Shown piece by piece: positions 27,926-38,100 of a DNA stretch of 64,000 bases (position 1 is the stretch's first letter; every line of letters begins with the position of its first letter). The stretch is from the NCBI GenBank assembly GCA_035532935.1, contig DATKQE010000011.1, positions 1 through 64,000 of the forward strand, given 5' to 3'. This stretch comes from DATJLY01 sp035532935 (lineage in GTDB: Bacteria > Pseudomonadota > Alphaproteobacteria > ATCC43930 > CGMCC-115725). Made by a program: the position numbers and the translations under genes. The notes under the pieces were generated by a model, which had not been told where the DNA came from, searched no databases, and saw only the letters and a list, made by a program, of their open reading frames with translations.

Positions 27926-27934
27926 CACCTCCTT
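27926..27934 (-). promoter_or_regulatory. Strong Shine-Dalgarno sequence of infC
   Basis: AAGGAGGTG on the minus strand is a full complement to the 16S rRNA 3' end. It is six bases from an ATC codon in frame with infC, and no ATG, GTG or TTG lies at a usable distance in any frame that codes for a recognisable protein. It decides the infC start. Confidence 0.8.
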
Positions 27935-28001
27935 CATGTGGTGAACCCGGCGGCGGCGCCGGATTGTGGTTCCGGCCGCGGCCGCGGCGGTTCCCGGCGT
28001 C

Positions 28002-29933
28002 TCAGTCCGCCGGAACCGCTGCCTCCGCCGCCAATCTAGCGATGGCCTCTTCCAGCGCAAGGATTTCTTGTTCCTTGCCGCCGAGACGGCGCAGCGCGAC
28101 CGAGCGCGTCTCGGCCTCGCGCCGCCCGACCACCGCCAGCACGGGGATCTTGGCGAGGCTGTGCTCGCGGATCTTGTAGTTAATTTTCTCGTTCGCCAGA
28201 TCCGAATCGACCCTCAGGCCCGCGGCGGCCAGCGCCGCCGTCACCTCGCGGGCATAGGCATCGGCATCCGCGGTGATGGTCAGCACCCGCGCCTGCACCG
28301 GGGCGAGCCACAGCGGAAACCGCCCGGCATGCTGCTCGATGAGGATGGCGATGAAGCGCTCGAGCGAGCCCAGGATGGCGCGGTGCAGCATCACCGGACG
28401 GTGGCGCTGGCCGTCCTCGCCGATATAGTGGGCGTCGAGCCGCTCCGGCAGCACGAAATCGACCTGCAGCGTGCCGCACTGCCAGTCGCGTCCGAGCGCG
28501 TCGCGCAGCACGAATTCGAGCTTCGGCCCATAGAAGGCGCCCTCGCCGGGATTGAGCGTGTAGCCCAGCCCCGCCGCCTCGCACGCCGTGCGCAGCGCCG
28601 CCTCGGCGCGGTCCCACACGTCGTCGTCGCCGGCACGGTTGGCGGGCCGGTCGGAGAATTTGACGGTGACGTCGTCGAAGCCGAAATCGCGATAGACCGC
28701 GCGCAGGAGGTCGCAGAACGCCTTGCTCTCCGCGGTGATCTGATCCTCGGTGCAGAAGATGTGCGCATCGTCCTGGGTGAAGGCGCGCACGCGCATGATG
28801 CCGTGCAGCGCGCCCGACGGCTCGTTGCGGTGGCAGGCGCCGAACTCGGCCATGCGCAGCGGCAGGTCGCGGTAGGAGTGCAGCTCCTGGCGGAAGATCA
28901 TCACATGGCACGGGCAACTCATCGGCTTCACCGCCAGGACGCGGTCACCGTCCTCGTCCGCCACCGTGAACATGTTCTGGCGGAACTTCTCCCAATGGCC
29001 CGACGCCTCCCACAGCGACCGGTCGACGAGCTGCGGCGTGTGCACCTCGACATAGCCGGCGCGCTCGAGGCGGCCGCGGATATAGGCTTCGATGGTGCGG
29101 TACAGCGTCCAGCCCTTGGGATGCCAGAACACGCTGCCCGCGGCCTCCTCCTGGAGGTGGAACAGGCCCAGCTCGCGCCCGAGGCGGCGGTGGTCGCGCT
29201 TTTCCGCCTCCTCGATCTGGAAGAGGTACTGCTTCAGCTCCTTGTCGTTGGCCCAGGCGGTGCCGTAGATGCGCTGAAGCTGCGCGTTGCGCGCATCCCC
29301 GCGCCAATAGGCGCCGGCCACCTTGGTCAGCTTGAAGGCGTGGCCCAGCCGCCCGGTCGACGGCAGATGCGGCCCGGCGCAGAGATCGACGAAGCCGCCC
29401 TGGCGATAGACGCTGATCGCCTCGTCGCGCGGGATCTCGTGAATCCACTCGGCCTTGTATTTCTCGCCGATCGAGGTGAAGAACCGCGCCGCGTCCTCGC
29501 GCTCCCATTCGAGCCGCGTCACCGTCTCGTCGCGCTCGACGATCTCGTGCATGCGCGCCTCGATCCGTTCGAGATCGTCGGGGGTGAACGGGGTGTCGCG
29601 GGCGAAGTCGTAATAGAAGCCGGTCTCGGTCGCCGGACCGAACGTCACCTGCGTTTCGGGGTAGAGCTCCTTCACCGCCTCGGCCATGACATGGGCGGCG
29701 TCGTGGCGGATGATCTCGAGCGCCTCCGGCGCGTCGCGCGTAAGAAGGGCGATGCGCGCATCGTGGTCGAGGCGGGTGGCAAGGTCCTTGAGCGTGCCGT
29801 CGACCCGGATCGCCACGGCGGCCTTGGCGAGTCCGGGGCCGATCGCGCGCGCGATCTCGACGCCGGTGATGCCCGGCGCAAAGGCGCGGTCGGTGCCGTC
29901 CGGCAGGGTGAGGCGAATCTGGTGCTCGCTCAT
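28002..29933 (-). CDS. thrS: Threonyl-tRNA synthetase
   Basis: The 643-residue class II synthetase has the TGS domain (about 1-65), the editing/second additional domain with HDAAHVMAEAVKELYP and LCAGPHLPSTG, and the catalytic core with MSCPCHVMIF, EFGACHRNEPSGALHGIMRVRAFTQDDAHIF (motif 2), and HRAILGSLERFIAILIEQ (motif 3), followed by the anticodon-binding domain (LAPVQARVLTI). The His and Cys zinc ligands of the core are present. Length and ends are normal. It is 80 bases upstream of the infC start, the usual thrS-infC order. Confidence 0.97.
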   Translation of the reverse strand: MSEHQIRLTLPDGTDRAFAPGITGVEIARAIGPGLAKAAVAIRVDGTLKDLATRLDHDARIALLTRDAPEALEIIRHDAAHVMAEAVKELYPETQVTFGPATETGFYYDFARDTPFTPDDLERIEARMHEIVERDETVTRLEWEREDAARFFTSIGEKYKAEWIHEIPRDEAISVYRQGGFVDLCAGPHLPSTGRLGHAFKLTKVAGAYWRGDARNAQLQRIYGTAWANDKELKQYLFQIEEAEKRDHRRLGRELGLFHLQEEAAGSVFWHPKGWTLYRTIEAYIRGRLERAGYVEVHTPQLVDRSLWEASGHWEKFRQNMFTVADEDGDRVLAVKPMSCPCHVMIFRQELHSYRDLPLRMAEFGACHRNEPSGALHGIMRVRAFTQDDAHIFCTEDQITAESKAFCDLLRAVYRDFGFDDVTVKFSDRPANRAGDDDVWDRAEAALRTACEAAGLGYTLNPGEGAFYGPKLEFVLRDALGRDWQCGTLQVDFVLPERLDAHYIGEDGQRHRPVMLHRAILGSLERFIAILIEQHAGRFPLWLAPVQARVLTITADADAYAREVTAALAAAGLRVDSDLANEKINYKIREHSLAKIPVLAVVGRREAETRSVALRRLGGKEQEILALEEAIARLAAEAAVPAD

Positions 29934-29944
29934 GTGCGCTCGAT

Positions 29945-30889
29945 TTAGCCGAAGGGCAGCGTCGCAGCAACCTCCTCAACCGCGAGCGCGGCGAGATCGT
30001 CGCGGCGCAGGATCGTGACGCGCCCTCCCCGGGGCGCGGTCAGCGCCGGATCGGACGCCGCCGAATAGAGCACCGTCGCCGAGGCGCCGCCGGCGACGAT
30101 GAGGTGCATCGGGCCGGTATCGTTGCCGACCGCGTGGAGCGCCACGCGCCCCAGCGCGACGAGGTCGCCGAAGCTGGTCGCGCCGGTGAGGTCCCGCGCA
30201 CCCTCGGCCACGGCGGCGATCGTCGCACCGAGCGGCCGCTCGGCCGCGCCGCCGACGATGACGGGCGCGACCCCGGCCGAAGCGGCGCGCGCGGCGAGCC
30301 GGGCGAAGTTCTCGGCCGGCCAGCGCTTCGCCGGCCGGTGCGCCGACCCGCCCGGCGCCAGCAGCAGGATGTCCGGCGGCAGCCGGAAGCGCGCGACGTC
30401 GCCCGCCGCCCAGCTAAGATCGGGCGGTCCGACGCCGGCAATGCCGGCGAGGCGGAGCTGGTCGGCCTGGCGGTCGAGCGTGTGCATGCGGTCGCGGGCG
30501 GCATTGGCATGGCGATGCGAGGCGCCGCGGGCGATCCCCGACCATTCCGGCCGCCGGCCTGGCGCCATCAGGCGGAAATAGAAGCTGGAGCGGTCGGAGG
30601 TCTGAAGGTCGTAGACGCGGTCGAACCGGCCGTCCCGCAGCCGCCGCCGCAGCCGCAGCAGCGCCAGCGGTCGGACGAGCCCCGGCCGCTCGTCCACCCA
30701 TACACGGTCGAAATAGGGCGCGGCCCGCGCCAGCGCCGCATAGGGCGCGGCCGTGAGCAGGGTGATCGCGGCGTCGCGGTGATGGGCGCGGATCGCCGCC
30801 GCCGGCCCCATCGCCTGCACGAAATCGCCGAGCGCGCCGAGCTTGATGACGAGAATCCGGCGCGCGGGGACGGGGTCGCCCCCGTTCAC
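29945..30889 (-). CDS. Glycosyltransferase family 9 (heptosyltransferase-like)
   Basis: The 314-residue protein has the GT9 N-terminus ILVIKLGALGDFVQAMGPAAAI, the middle segment DRVYDLQTSDRSSFYF and the C-terminal nucleotide-sugar site LLAPGGSAHRPAKRWPAENF and AVGNDTGPMHLIVAGGA. Such enzymes add ADP-heptose to the LPS core at the cytoplasmic membrane. The start is a GTG at 30889 that overlaps the stop of the upstream family 4 glycosyltransferase (GTGA), so the two are translationally coupled and probably act on the same glycan. It ends just before thrS. Confidence 0.88.
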   Translation of the reverse strand: MNGGDPVPARRILVIKLGALGDFVQAMGPAAAIRAHHRDAAITLLTAAPYAALARAAPYFDRVWVDERPGLVRPLALLRLRRRLRDGRFDRVYDLQTSDRSSFYFRLMAPGRRPEWSGIARGASHRHANAARDRMHTLDRQADQLRLAGIAGVGPPDLSWAAGDVARFRLPPDILLLAPGGSAHRPAKRWPAENFARLAARAASAGVAPVIVGGAAERPLGATIAAVAEGARDLTGATSFGDLVALGRVALHAVGNDTGPMHLIVAGGASATVLYSAASDPALTAPRGGRVTILRRDDLAALAVEEVAATLPFG

Positions 30890-32094
30890 GCCGCGACCGC
30901 GCCCGGGGCCGGCGCGCGTGCCGCATCGGCGCCGAGAAGCTCCTCGTAGACCGCGATCGTGCTCGCGGTCATGCGCGCGGTGCCGAAGAAAGCGCGGGCA
31001 TGAGCGGTGGCGCGCCGCGCCAGCGCGAGCCGAGCCTCAGGCGTGAGCGCGAGCGCCTCCTCGAGCGCGTGTGCCAGCGCGTCGGCATCGCCCGGCGGCA
31101 CCAGCCAGCCGGTCTCGCCGGGAATTACCGTCTCGGCCGCGCCGCCATGCGCGGTGGCGATCACCGGCCGCCCCATCGCCTGCGCCTCGACGACGACGCG
31201 GCCAAAGCCTTCGGGTTCGGTCGAGGCGGAGACCACGACATCGGCCAGCATGTAGGCGGCCGGCATGTCGCGGCACTCGTCGTGGATCGCGACCGCGCAC
31301 GGCGGCGGATTGCCCGACAACGCGGTCTCGAGCTCGCGGCGATAGCGCTCGCTGCCGCTGCCGACGATGACGCAGTGGAGCGAATCGCGTCCGAGGCGCC
31401 GCAACGCCTCGATCAGCACCGCGTGCCCTTTCCAGCGCGTGAGGCGTCCCGGCAGCATGACCACCGGCACGCCATCCGGCAGGCGCCAGTCGCGCGCCAG
31501 ATCGACGACGCGCTCGGCCCCGGTGCGCTCGGGGTCGAAGCGGAGCAGATCGATGCCGCGATGCACGACCACGAGCCGCTCGGGCGGAACGCCATAGGTC
31601 GCCGCGGCGTGCTGCGCCACGAAGTCCGAGATGGCAATGACGCGCTCGCCCGCGGCCATGACGCTGTTGTAGGGGCGCTTGACCCAGGTGGCGGCGCCGT
31701 AGGCGTTGTGGAAGGTGGTGACGAAATGCGCACCCGTGCGCGCCGCTGCGGCGCGCGCGCTCCAGGCGGGGGCGCGGCTGCGGGCATGCACGATGTCGAT
31801 GCCGAGGCGCTCGATCACCGCCGCGAGCCGCGCGACATTGGCGTGCATCACGAGCGGGTTCTTCGCGGCGAGCGGCAGCGTCACGTGGCGCGCGCCGGCG
31901 CGCTCCAGCTCGCGCACCATCGGGCCGCCGGCCGAGGCGACGACCGCATGCCAGCCGTGCGCGACCAGGGCCGCGGCGAGATCGACGGTGCCGCGCTCGA
32001 CCCCGCCGGTGACGAGCCGCGGCAGCACCTGCAGGACGGCAGGCGGCCGGGTTTCCGCCGGCGTCTCCGCGATGATAGTCTCGGTGTCGCTCAT
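30886..32094 (-). CDS. Glycosyltransferase family 4
   Basis: The 402-residue protein has a GT-B fold: an N-terminal acceptor domain (VLQVLPRLVTGGVERGTVDLA, DIVHARSRAPAWSARAA) and a C-terminal donor domain (VVMLPGRLTRWKGHAVLIEAL, VIVGSGSERYRRELE, and the E-x7-E motif in EPEGFGRVVVEAQAMGRPV). The start at 32094 (MSDTETIIAETP) is 18 bases from the divergent hydrolase start. With the downstream GT9 it forms a two-gene unit, likely for LPS core or another surface glycan. Donor and acceptor are not known. Confidence 0.9.
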   Translation of the reverse strand: MSDTETIIAETPAETRPPAVLQVLPRLVTGGVERGTVDLAAALVAHGWHAVVASAGGPMVRELERAGARHVTLPLAAKNPLVMHANVARLAAVIERLGIDIVHARSRAPAWSARAAAARTGAHFVTTFHNAYGAATWVKRPYNSVMAAGERVIAISDFVAQHAAATYGVPPERLVVVHRGIDLLRFDPERTGAERVVDLARDWRLPDGVPVVMLPGRLTRWKGHAVLIEALRRLGRDSLHCVIVGSGSERYRRELETALSGNPPPCAVAIHDECRDMPAAYMLADVVVSASTEPEGFGRVVVEAQAMGRPVIATAHGGAAETVIPGETGWLVPPGDADALAHALEEALALTPEARLALARRATAHARAFFGTARMTASTIAVYEELLGADAARAPAPGAVAA

Positions 32095-32111
32095 GCGGGA
32101 AGGATGCGGCG

Positions 32112-32918
32112 GTGACGATCGATCAGGAGCAGAAGCCTTCCATTCTAACACGCGACGACGGCGCCACAATCGCCTACCGCCGCCGGACCGGGCGCGGACC
32201 GGGCGTGGTGTTCCTGGGCGGCTTCATGTCGGACATGACCGGCACCAAGGCGCGCGCGCTCGACGCCTTCTGCGCCGCGCGCGGCCAGGCCTATCTGCGC
32301 TTCGATTATTTCGGCCACGGCGCCTCGTCGGGCGAATTCGCCGAAGCGACGGTCGGGCGCTGGACCGCGGACACGCTCGCGGCGCTCGATGCGCTCACGG
32401 CGGGGCCGCAGGTGCTGGTCGGCTCGAGCATGGGCGGCTGGATCATGCTGCTGGCGGCGCTGGCGCGGCCCGACCGCATCCATGCGGTCGTCGGCATCGC
32501 CGCCGCGCCCGATGCGACCGAGGCGCTGATATGGCGCCGTTTCCCGCCGCCGCTGCGCGCGGCGATCCTGGCCCAGGGCGCGGTCCGCGTCCCGTCGGCC
32601 TATGCGCCCGAGGGCTACCTCATCACCCGCCGCCTGATCGAGGATGGCCGGCGCCATCTCGTGATGGATCGGCCGCTGGCGCTGGCCTGCCCGGTGCGCC
32701 TGCTCCACGGCATGCAGGACCCGGACGTGCCGTGGCAAACCGGCCTCGCGCTCGTCGAGCACCTCGCCGGCACTGACGTCCAGCTCGTCCTGGTCAAGGA
32801 CGGCGACCACCGCCTGTCGCGTGACGGCGATCTCGCGCTGCTGTTGCGCACGCTCGAACCGCTGCTCGACGAGGGCGGTCACGGTACCGCCGCCAGCGCC
32901 CGCAGCCCCTCGCGATAG
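32112..32918 (+). CDS. Alpha/beta hydrolase
   Basis: The 268-residue protein has the catalytic Ser in VLVGSSMGGWIMLL, the Asp in LLHGMQDPDVPW and the His in VKDGDHRLSRD, and the oxyanion stretch VVFLGGFMSDMTGTKA. The overall pattern (FLGGFxSDMxGTKA, FDYFGHGASSG) is that of the ABHD10-like palmitoyl-thioesterase group found in alphaproteobacteria and mitochondria. It starts at a GTG (32112) and overlaps the 3' end of the convergent reductase by 40 bases. Substrate not determined by the sequence. Confidence 0.85.
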   Translation: MTIDQEQKPSILTRDDGATIAYRRRTGRGPGVVFLGGFMSDMTGTKARALDAFCAARGQAYLRFDYFGHGASSGEFAEATVGRWTADTLAALDALTAGPQVLVGSSMGGWIMLLAALARPDRIHAVVGIAAAPDATEALIWRRFPPPLRAAILAQGAVRVPSAYAPEGYLITRRLIEDGRRHLVMDRPLALACPVRLLHGMQDPDVPWQTGLALVEHLAGTDVQLVLVKDGDHRLSRDGDLALLLRTLEPLLDEGGHGTAASARSPSR

Positions 32919-33745
32919 CTGGGATAGCGCAGCCGCACGCCCAGCTCGTCCTTGATGCGACGATTGGCCACGCGCTTGTTGTCGTCGTAGAAGCTGCGCG
33001 CCAGCGGCGACAGGCCGGCGGCATCGAAGGCGACCGCCGGCGGCGGCGCCAGACCCAGGAGCGTCGCCGCGAATTCCACCACCTCGCCCGGTGCCACCGG
33101 CGCATCGTCGCAGACGTTATAGACCGCGCCGGGGCGCGGCCGCGCCATCGAAGCGCGCAGCACCGCGACCAGATCCTCGACATGAATGCGCGAGAACACC
33201 TGGCCGGACTTGTCGATGCGCCGCGCGCGCCCCTGCCGCACGGCATCGAGCGCGCTCCGGCCGGGGCCATAGATGCCGGCAAGGCGGAAGACATGGAGCG
33301 GCAGGCCGGTGCGGACGGCCAGCGCCTGCCAGGCTTGCTCGGCGGCAAGGCGTCTGCGGCCGCGCTCGCCGGCGGGGCAAGGCGGCGTGTCCTCGTCGAC
33401 CCAGGCGCCGCCGCGGTCGCCATAGACGCCCGTGGTCGAGAGATACCCCGCCCAGCGCAGCGCCGGCAGCGCCGCAAGCGCCGGCCCATGTGCGGCGAAG
33501 ACCGGATCGCCGCTCGCATCGGGCGGCACCGAGAGGAGAAGATGGGTCGTGCCGGCGAGGATTGCGGCCCCGCCGCGCAGCTTCTGGTCGCGTGTGAAGA
33601 CATGCATCGCACAGCCGGCGGCCGCCCGCGCGGCGCAGGACGCCTCGTCGCGCGACGTCCCGGCAATCGCCCAACCCTCGGCGGCAACCGCGCGTGCGAG
33701 GAAACCGGCGCTGTAGCCAAGGCCGAAGCAGAACAGCCGGCTCAT
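32879..33745 (-). CDS. NAD(P)-dependent epimerase/reductase-like SDR (YeeZ type)
   Basis: The 288-residue extended-SDR protein starts MSRLFCFGLGYSAGFLARAV, a GxGxxG-type cofactor loop, and has LSTTGVYGDRGGAWVDEDTP with the Tyr of the active-site region, FRLAGIYGPGRSALDAV and FSRIHVEDLVAVL, which resembles YeeZ and similar sugar-nucleotide-epimerase-like proteins of unknown substrate. The YxxxK motif is not clear: after VYGDRGG the sequence RRRLAAEQAW provides no obvious Lys. The ATG at 33745 is chosen; an earlier open frame gives no similarity. It is convergent with the hydrolase. Confidence 0.83.
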   Translation of the reverse strand: MSRLFCFGLGYSAGFLARAVAAEGWAIAGTSRDEASCAARAAAGCAMHVFTRDQKLRGGAAILAGTTHLLLSVPPDASGDPVFAAHGPALAALPALRWAGYLSTTGVYGDRGGAWVDEDTPPCPAGERGRRRLAAEQAWQALAVRTGLPLHVFRLAGIYGPGRSALDAVRQGRARRIDKSGQVFSRIHVEDLVAVLRASMARPRPGAVYNVCDDAPVAPGEVVEFAATLLGLAPPPAVAFDAAGLSPLARSFYDDNKRVANRRIKDELGVRLRYPSYREGLRALAAVP

Positions 33746-34023
33746 GCGGCGCCGGCGGTTGAAGGTGCCCGCGTGGCGCCGACCAATCCCAAGCGTGAAT
33801 TTAGCGATCCCAAGCACGCCTCGCCCGACCCCTGACCCGATGGTAGCAGAGCACGGCACGGCCCGGACGGACAAACGCGGCGCCCAGCCGGCGCCGTCCC
33901 CCGCTCCCCGGCCGCGGCGGGGATGACGGCCCGATTCGGCGCGTATGAATGTGGCGGCGTCCTGCGGTATAACGGTCAAGCAAGCGGCGCGGTGAGAGCG
34001 CCGTCGGGGGACTTGGGTTCGGA

Positions 34024-35178
34024 ATGAAACGGGTCTGGGTGGCAGTCGCCTTTCTGGTGCTCGCGTGTGCGGGTGGCGTTGCCTATCAGACGCTGCTGTT
34101 GCCGGCACGCTCGCAGACGGCGTCGACAGTCCGTCGTCACTCGCCGGCCGTGCCCGTGGTGGTGGCGACGGTCGTGCGCAAATCGATGCCGGTGCGGATC
34201 GACACGATCGGCACGGTGCAGCCGATTGCCAATGTCGTCATCAAGTCGCGCATCGACGGCTATATCGACAAGGTCCTGATCCACGACGGCCAGTACGTCA
34301 AGGGCGGCGACGTGATGTTCCGTCTCGATGCCCGCGCCGCCCAGGCCCAGGTTCTGCAGGCCGAGGCGTCGCTCGCCAAGGATCAGGCACAGCTCGCCAA
34401 TGCGCAACGCGACGTCAAGCGGTACGCGTCGCTGGTTGCCAAGGACTTCGTCTCGCGCCAGCAATACGATACCGCGGTTACCACCGTCCAGGCGTTCGAG
34501 GCGGCCGTAGCGGTCGACCAGGCGGCGATCCAGAACGCCAAGGTGCTGCTCAGCTATGACACGATCACGGCGCCGATCGACGGGCGCGTCGGCGCGATCG
34601 CGATCAAGGCCGGCAACAGCATCAAGTCCAACGACCTTCCGCTTGCCACCATCAACCAGATCAAGCCCATCTATGTCGGCTTCGCGCTGGCGCAATCGGA
34701 GCTGCCGGCGCTGCGCGAGGCCATGGCGCGGGGGCCTGTAGCGGTGACCGTGGTCGTGCCGGGCGATCCGGGCAAGCCGATCACCGGCACCGTGGCCTTC
34801 TTCGACAACAGCGTCGACACCGCCTCGGGCACGATCAACGTTCGGGCCCGATTCGCCAACGACGACGAGCGGCTGTGGCCGGGCCTGTTTCTCAACGTGT
34901 CGGTGACGACGCGCGACGATCCCAATGCCGTCGTCGTGCCGTCCACCGCGGTCGAGGTCGGCCAGGACGGGGACTACGTCTTCGTCGTGAAGCCCGATAA
35001 CACCGTGGCATCCCGTCCCGTCACCGTGAGCCGCGCGATCGGTGGCGAGAGCGTCATCGCCAAGGGTCTCGCCGCGGGCGAGCGGGTGGTGGTCGACGGG
35101 CAGCTCCGTCTCACCACCGGCACCCGCATCGAGATTCACCCTCCGGTCACCGGGCCGAAGCCGGTCTCCGCGTCATGA
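34024..35178 (+). CDS. RND efflux periplasmic adaptor (membrane fusion protein)
   Basis: The 384-residue adaptor has an N-terminal membrane anchor (VAVAFLVLACAGGVAYQTLLL), a lipoyl/barrel-sandwich first half (IDTIGTVQPIANVVIKSRIDGYI), a coiled-coil hairpin (about residues 105-170), the second lipoyl half (YDTITAPIDGRVGAIAIKAGN) and beta-barrel and membrane-proximal domains (VPSTAVEVGQDGDYVFVV). This is the MdtA/AcrA class. It links an inner-membrane RND pump to an outer-membrane channel. The last four bases overlap the pump gene (ATGA), so the two are coupled. No TolC-type gene is in the window. Confidence 0.95.
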   Translation: MKRVWVAVAFLVLACAGGVAYQTLLLPARSQTASTVRRHSPAVPVVVATVVRKSMPVRIDTIGTVQPIANVVIKSRIDGYIDKVLIHDGQYVKGGDVMFRLDARAAQAQVLQAEASLAKDQAQLANAQRDVKRYASLVAKDFVSRQQYDTAVTTVQAFEAAVAVDQAAIQNAKVLLSYDTITAPIDGRVGAIAIKAGNSIKSNDLPLATINQIKPIYVGFALAQSELPALREAMARGPVAVTVVVPGDPGKPITGTVAFFDNSVDTASGTINVRARFANDDERLWPGLFLNVSVTTRDDPNAVVVPSTAVEVGQDGDYVFVVKPDNTVASRPVTVSRAIGGESVIAKGLAAGERVVVDGQLRLTTGTRIEIHPPVTGPKPVSAS

Positions 35179-38100
35179 CCCTGCCGGAGCTGTGCATCCG
35201 TCGTCCGGTGATGACGACGCTTCTGATGCTGGCTTTCGTCGTCTTCGGGATGTTCAGCTACCGCCTGTTGCCGGTGGCGGCGATCCCGCGGGTCGATTTC
35301 CCGACCATCGTCGTGTCGGCGCAGCTTCCGGGCGCCAGTCCGGAGACGATGGCGTCCTCGGTCGCGACCCCGCTGGAGCGGCAGTTCTCCACCATCGCCG
35401 GGCTCGACTCCATGATCTCGTCGAGCGGTCTCGGCATCACCACCATCACGATGCAGTTCGACCTCGACCGCAACATCGACGGCGCGGCGCTCGACGTGCA
35501 GTCGGCGCTGACCACGGCGGCGAAGCGGCTGCCGACCCAGATGACGACGCCGCCGAGCTTTCTCAAGGTCAACCCGGCCGACTTCCCGGTGCTGTTCATC
35601 AATCTCTATTCGCCGACGCTGCCGCTGTCCGACGTCGACGAATATGCCGAGACGATGATTGCGCAGCGCATCTCGACGCTCAACGGCGTGGCGCAGGTGC
35701 TGGTCTTCGGCCAGCAGAAATTCGCCGTCCGCGTCCAGGTCAATCCCGAGGCGCTCGCCGCCAGGTCGATGACGCTCGATGACGTCATGAGCGCGGTGGA
35801 GGCAGCCAATTCGAATACGCCGGTCGGCGCGCTCATGGGCGCGCATCAGAGCTTCACGCTCCAGGCCAACGGCCAGATCGAGCACGCGGCGGGCTATAAG
35901 CCCCTCATCATCGCCTATCGCAACGGCGCGCCGGTGCGTCTTGAAGACGTGGCGAAGGTGGTGGACAGCGTCGAGAACGACCAGGTCGCCGACTGGCTCA
36001 ACGGTCAGCGCTCGGTCCTGCTCGCGGTCAAACGTCAGCCCGACGCCAATACCGTCGAAGTGGTCGATTCCGTCAAGCGGCTCATCCCGGTGTTCGAATC
36101 CCAGCTGCCGCCGTCGGTGCAGCTCCACGTCCTGCTCGACCGCTCGGTGTCGATCCGCAATTCCGTCAACGACGTGCAGTTCACCTTTCTTCTGACCGCC
36201 GCGCTCGTCGTTCTGGTGATCTTCATTTTTCTCCGCAACGTCACCGCCACCCTCATTCCCGCGCTGGCGCTTCCCGTTTCGGTGATCGGCACCTTCGCCG
36301 GCATGGAGCTGCTCGGTTACAGCATCGACAACCTCTCGCTCATGGCGCTCACGCTCTCGGTGGGGTTCGTGGTCGACGACGCCATCGTCATGCTCGAGAA
36401 CATCGTCCGCCACGTCGAGAACGGCGAGTCGGTTCTGACCGCGGCCTTCCGCGGCTCGCGCGAGATCGCCTTCACCATCATGTCGATTACGCTGTCGCTG
36501 GTGGCGGTGTTCATCCCGGTGCTGTTCATGGGCGGCGTGGTCGGCCGCGTCTTCCGCGAGTTCGCCGTCACCATCAGCATGACCATCCTGATCTCGGGCT
36601 TCGTGTCGCTGACGCTGACGCCGATGCTGGCCTCGCGCCTGCTCAAGTCGCACCACGGCGAGCGGCACAACGCGTTCTACCGGGCGTCCGAGTCGGGCTT
36701 CAACGCGCTCTTCAGTGGCTATCGCTGGCTGCTCAGCTTGGTGATGAGGTGGCGGCGCCTCACGCTCTTCGTCACGATCCTGTCGATCGCGGCCTCGGGC
36801 TATCTCTTCGTCATCGTGCCCAAGGGCTTCTTCCCGAGCGAGGACACCGGCCAGATCGTCGGCTTCACCGAGGCCGCCCAGGACATCTCGTTCGATGCCA
36901 TGGCCCAGCATCAGCTTGCGGTTGCCAAGATCATCAAGGACGACCCCAATGTCAGCGACGTGAACGCCGCCATCGGCGCCGTCAACTCGAGCCCGTCGCT
37001 CAATGTCGGCCGGCTCTTCATCCAGTTGAAGCCGCGGGACGAGCGCCCGCTGTCGGCCGATCAGGTGATCCAGGAGCTCCGGGTCAAATTGGCGCAGGTG
37101 CCCGGCATCAAGACCTACATGCAGAGCCTGCAGAACATCAATCTCGGCGGCCGGCTGGCAAAGAGCGCCTATCAATACACGCTGCAGGACAGCGATACCA
37201 AAGAACTCTACCGCTATGCCCAGATCATGCAGGCGCGCATCGCCCAGCTTCCGGGCGTGCAGGACGTCAATTCCGATCTCCAGCTCCACAACCGGCTGGC
37301 GATCATCAAGATCGACCGCGAAAAGGCGGCGCAGCTCGGCATCACGGTGGACCAGATCCGCAATACCTTCTACAGCGCCTTCGGCGCGCGCGAGATCTCG
37401 ACCATCTACGAACCGTCGAACAGCTATTACGTCATTCTCGAGCTGGAAAAGCGCTTCCAGCAGTCGCCCGACGATTTGTCCAAGATCTATCTCCGCAGTT
37501 CGTCCGGCCGGACCGTCCCGCTTCAGGCGGTGGCGGCGCTGGCCTCGGGCGTCGGGCCGGTGACGGTGAACCATCAGGGCCAGCTCCCCTCGGTCACGAT
37601 CGCCTTCAACCTCGCGCCGGGCTATTCGCTCGGCACCGCGGTCGAGCGGATCGCCCAGCTCGAGCGCGCGGTCAACCTGCCGATCACCGTCACGACCGGC
37701 TATCAGGGCAACGCCCAGGTGTTCCAGCAGGCACTCCAGGGCCAGGGACTGCTGCTGACGGCTGCGGTTCTGGTCATCTACATGGTGCTGGGCATCCTCT
37801 ACGAGAGCTTCGTCCATCCGATCACGATCCTGTCGGGCCTGCCGGCGGCGGCGCTGGGCGCGCTCGGCACGCTCCTGTTGTTCCATCAGGATTTGACGGT
37901 CATCGCCATCATCGGCATCGTCATGTTGATCGGCATCGTCAAGAAGAACGCGATCATGATGATCGACTTCGCGCTCGAGCGGCAGCGCGGCAGGAACGCG
38001 ACGCCTGAGGAGGCGATCTTCGAGGCCTGCCTGCTCCGCTTCCGTCCGATCATGATGACGACCATGGCGGCGATCATGGGCGGCCTGCCGATCGCGATCG

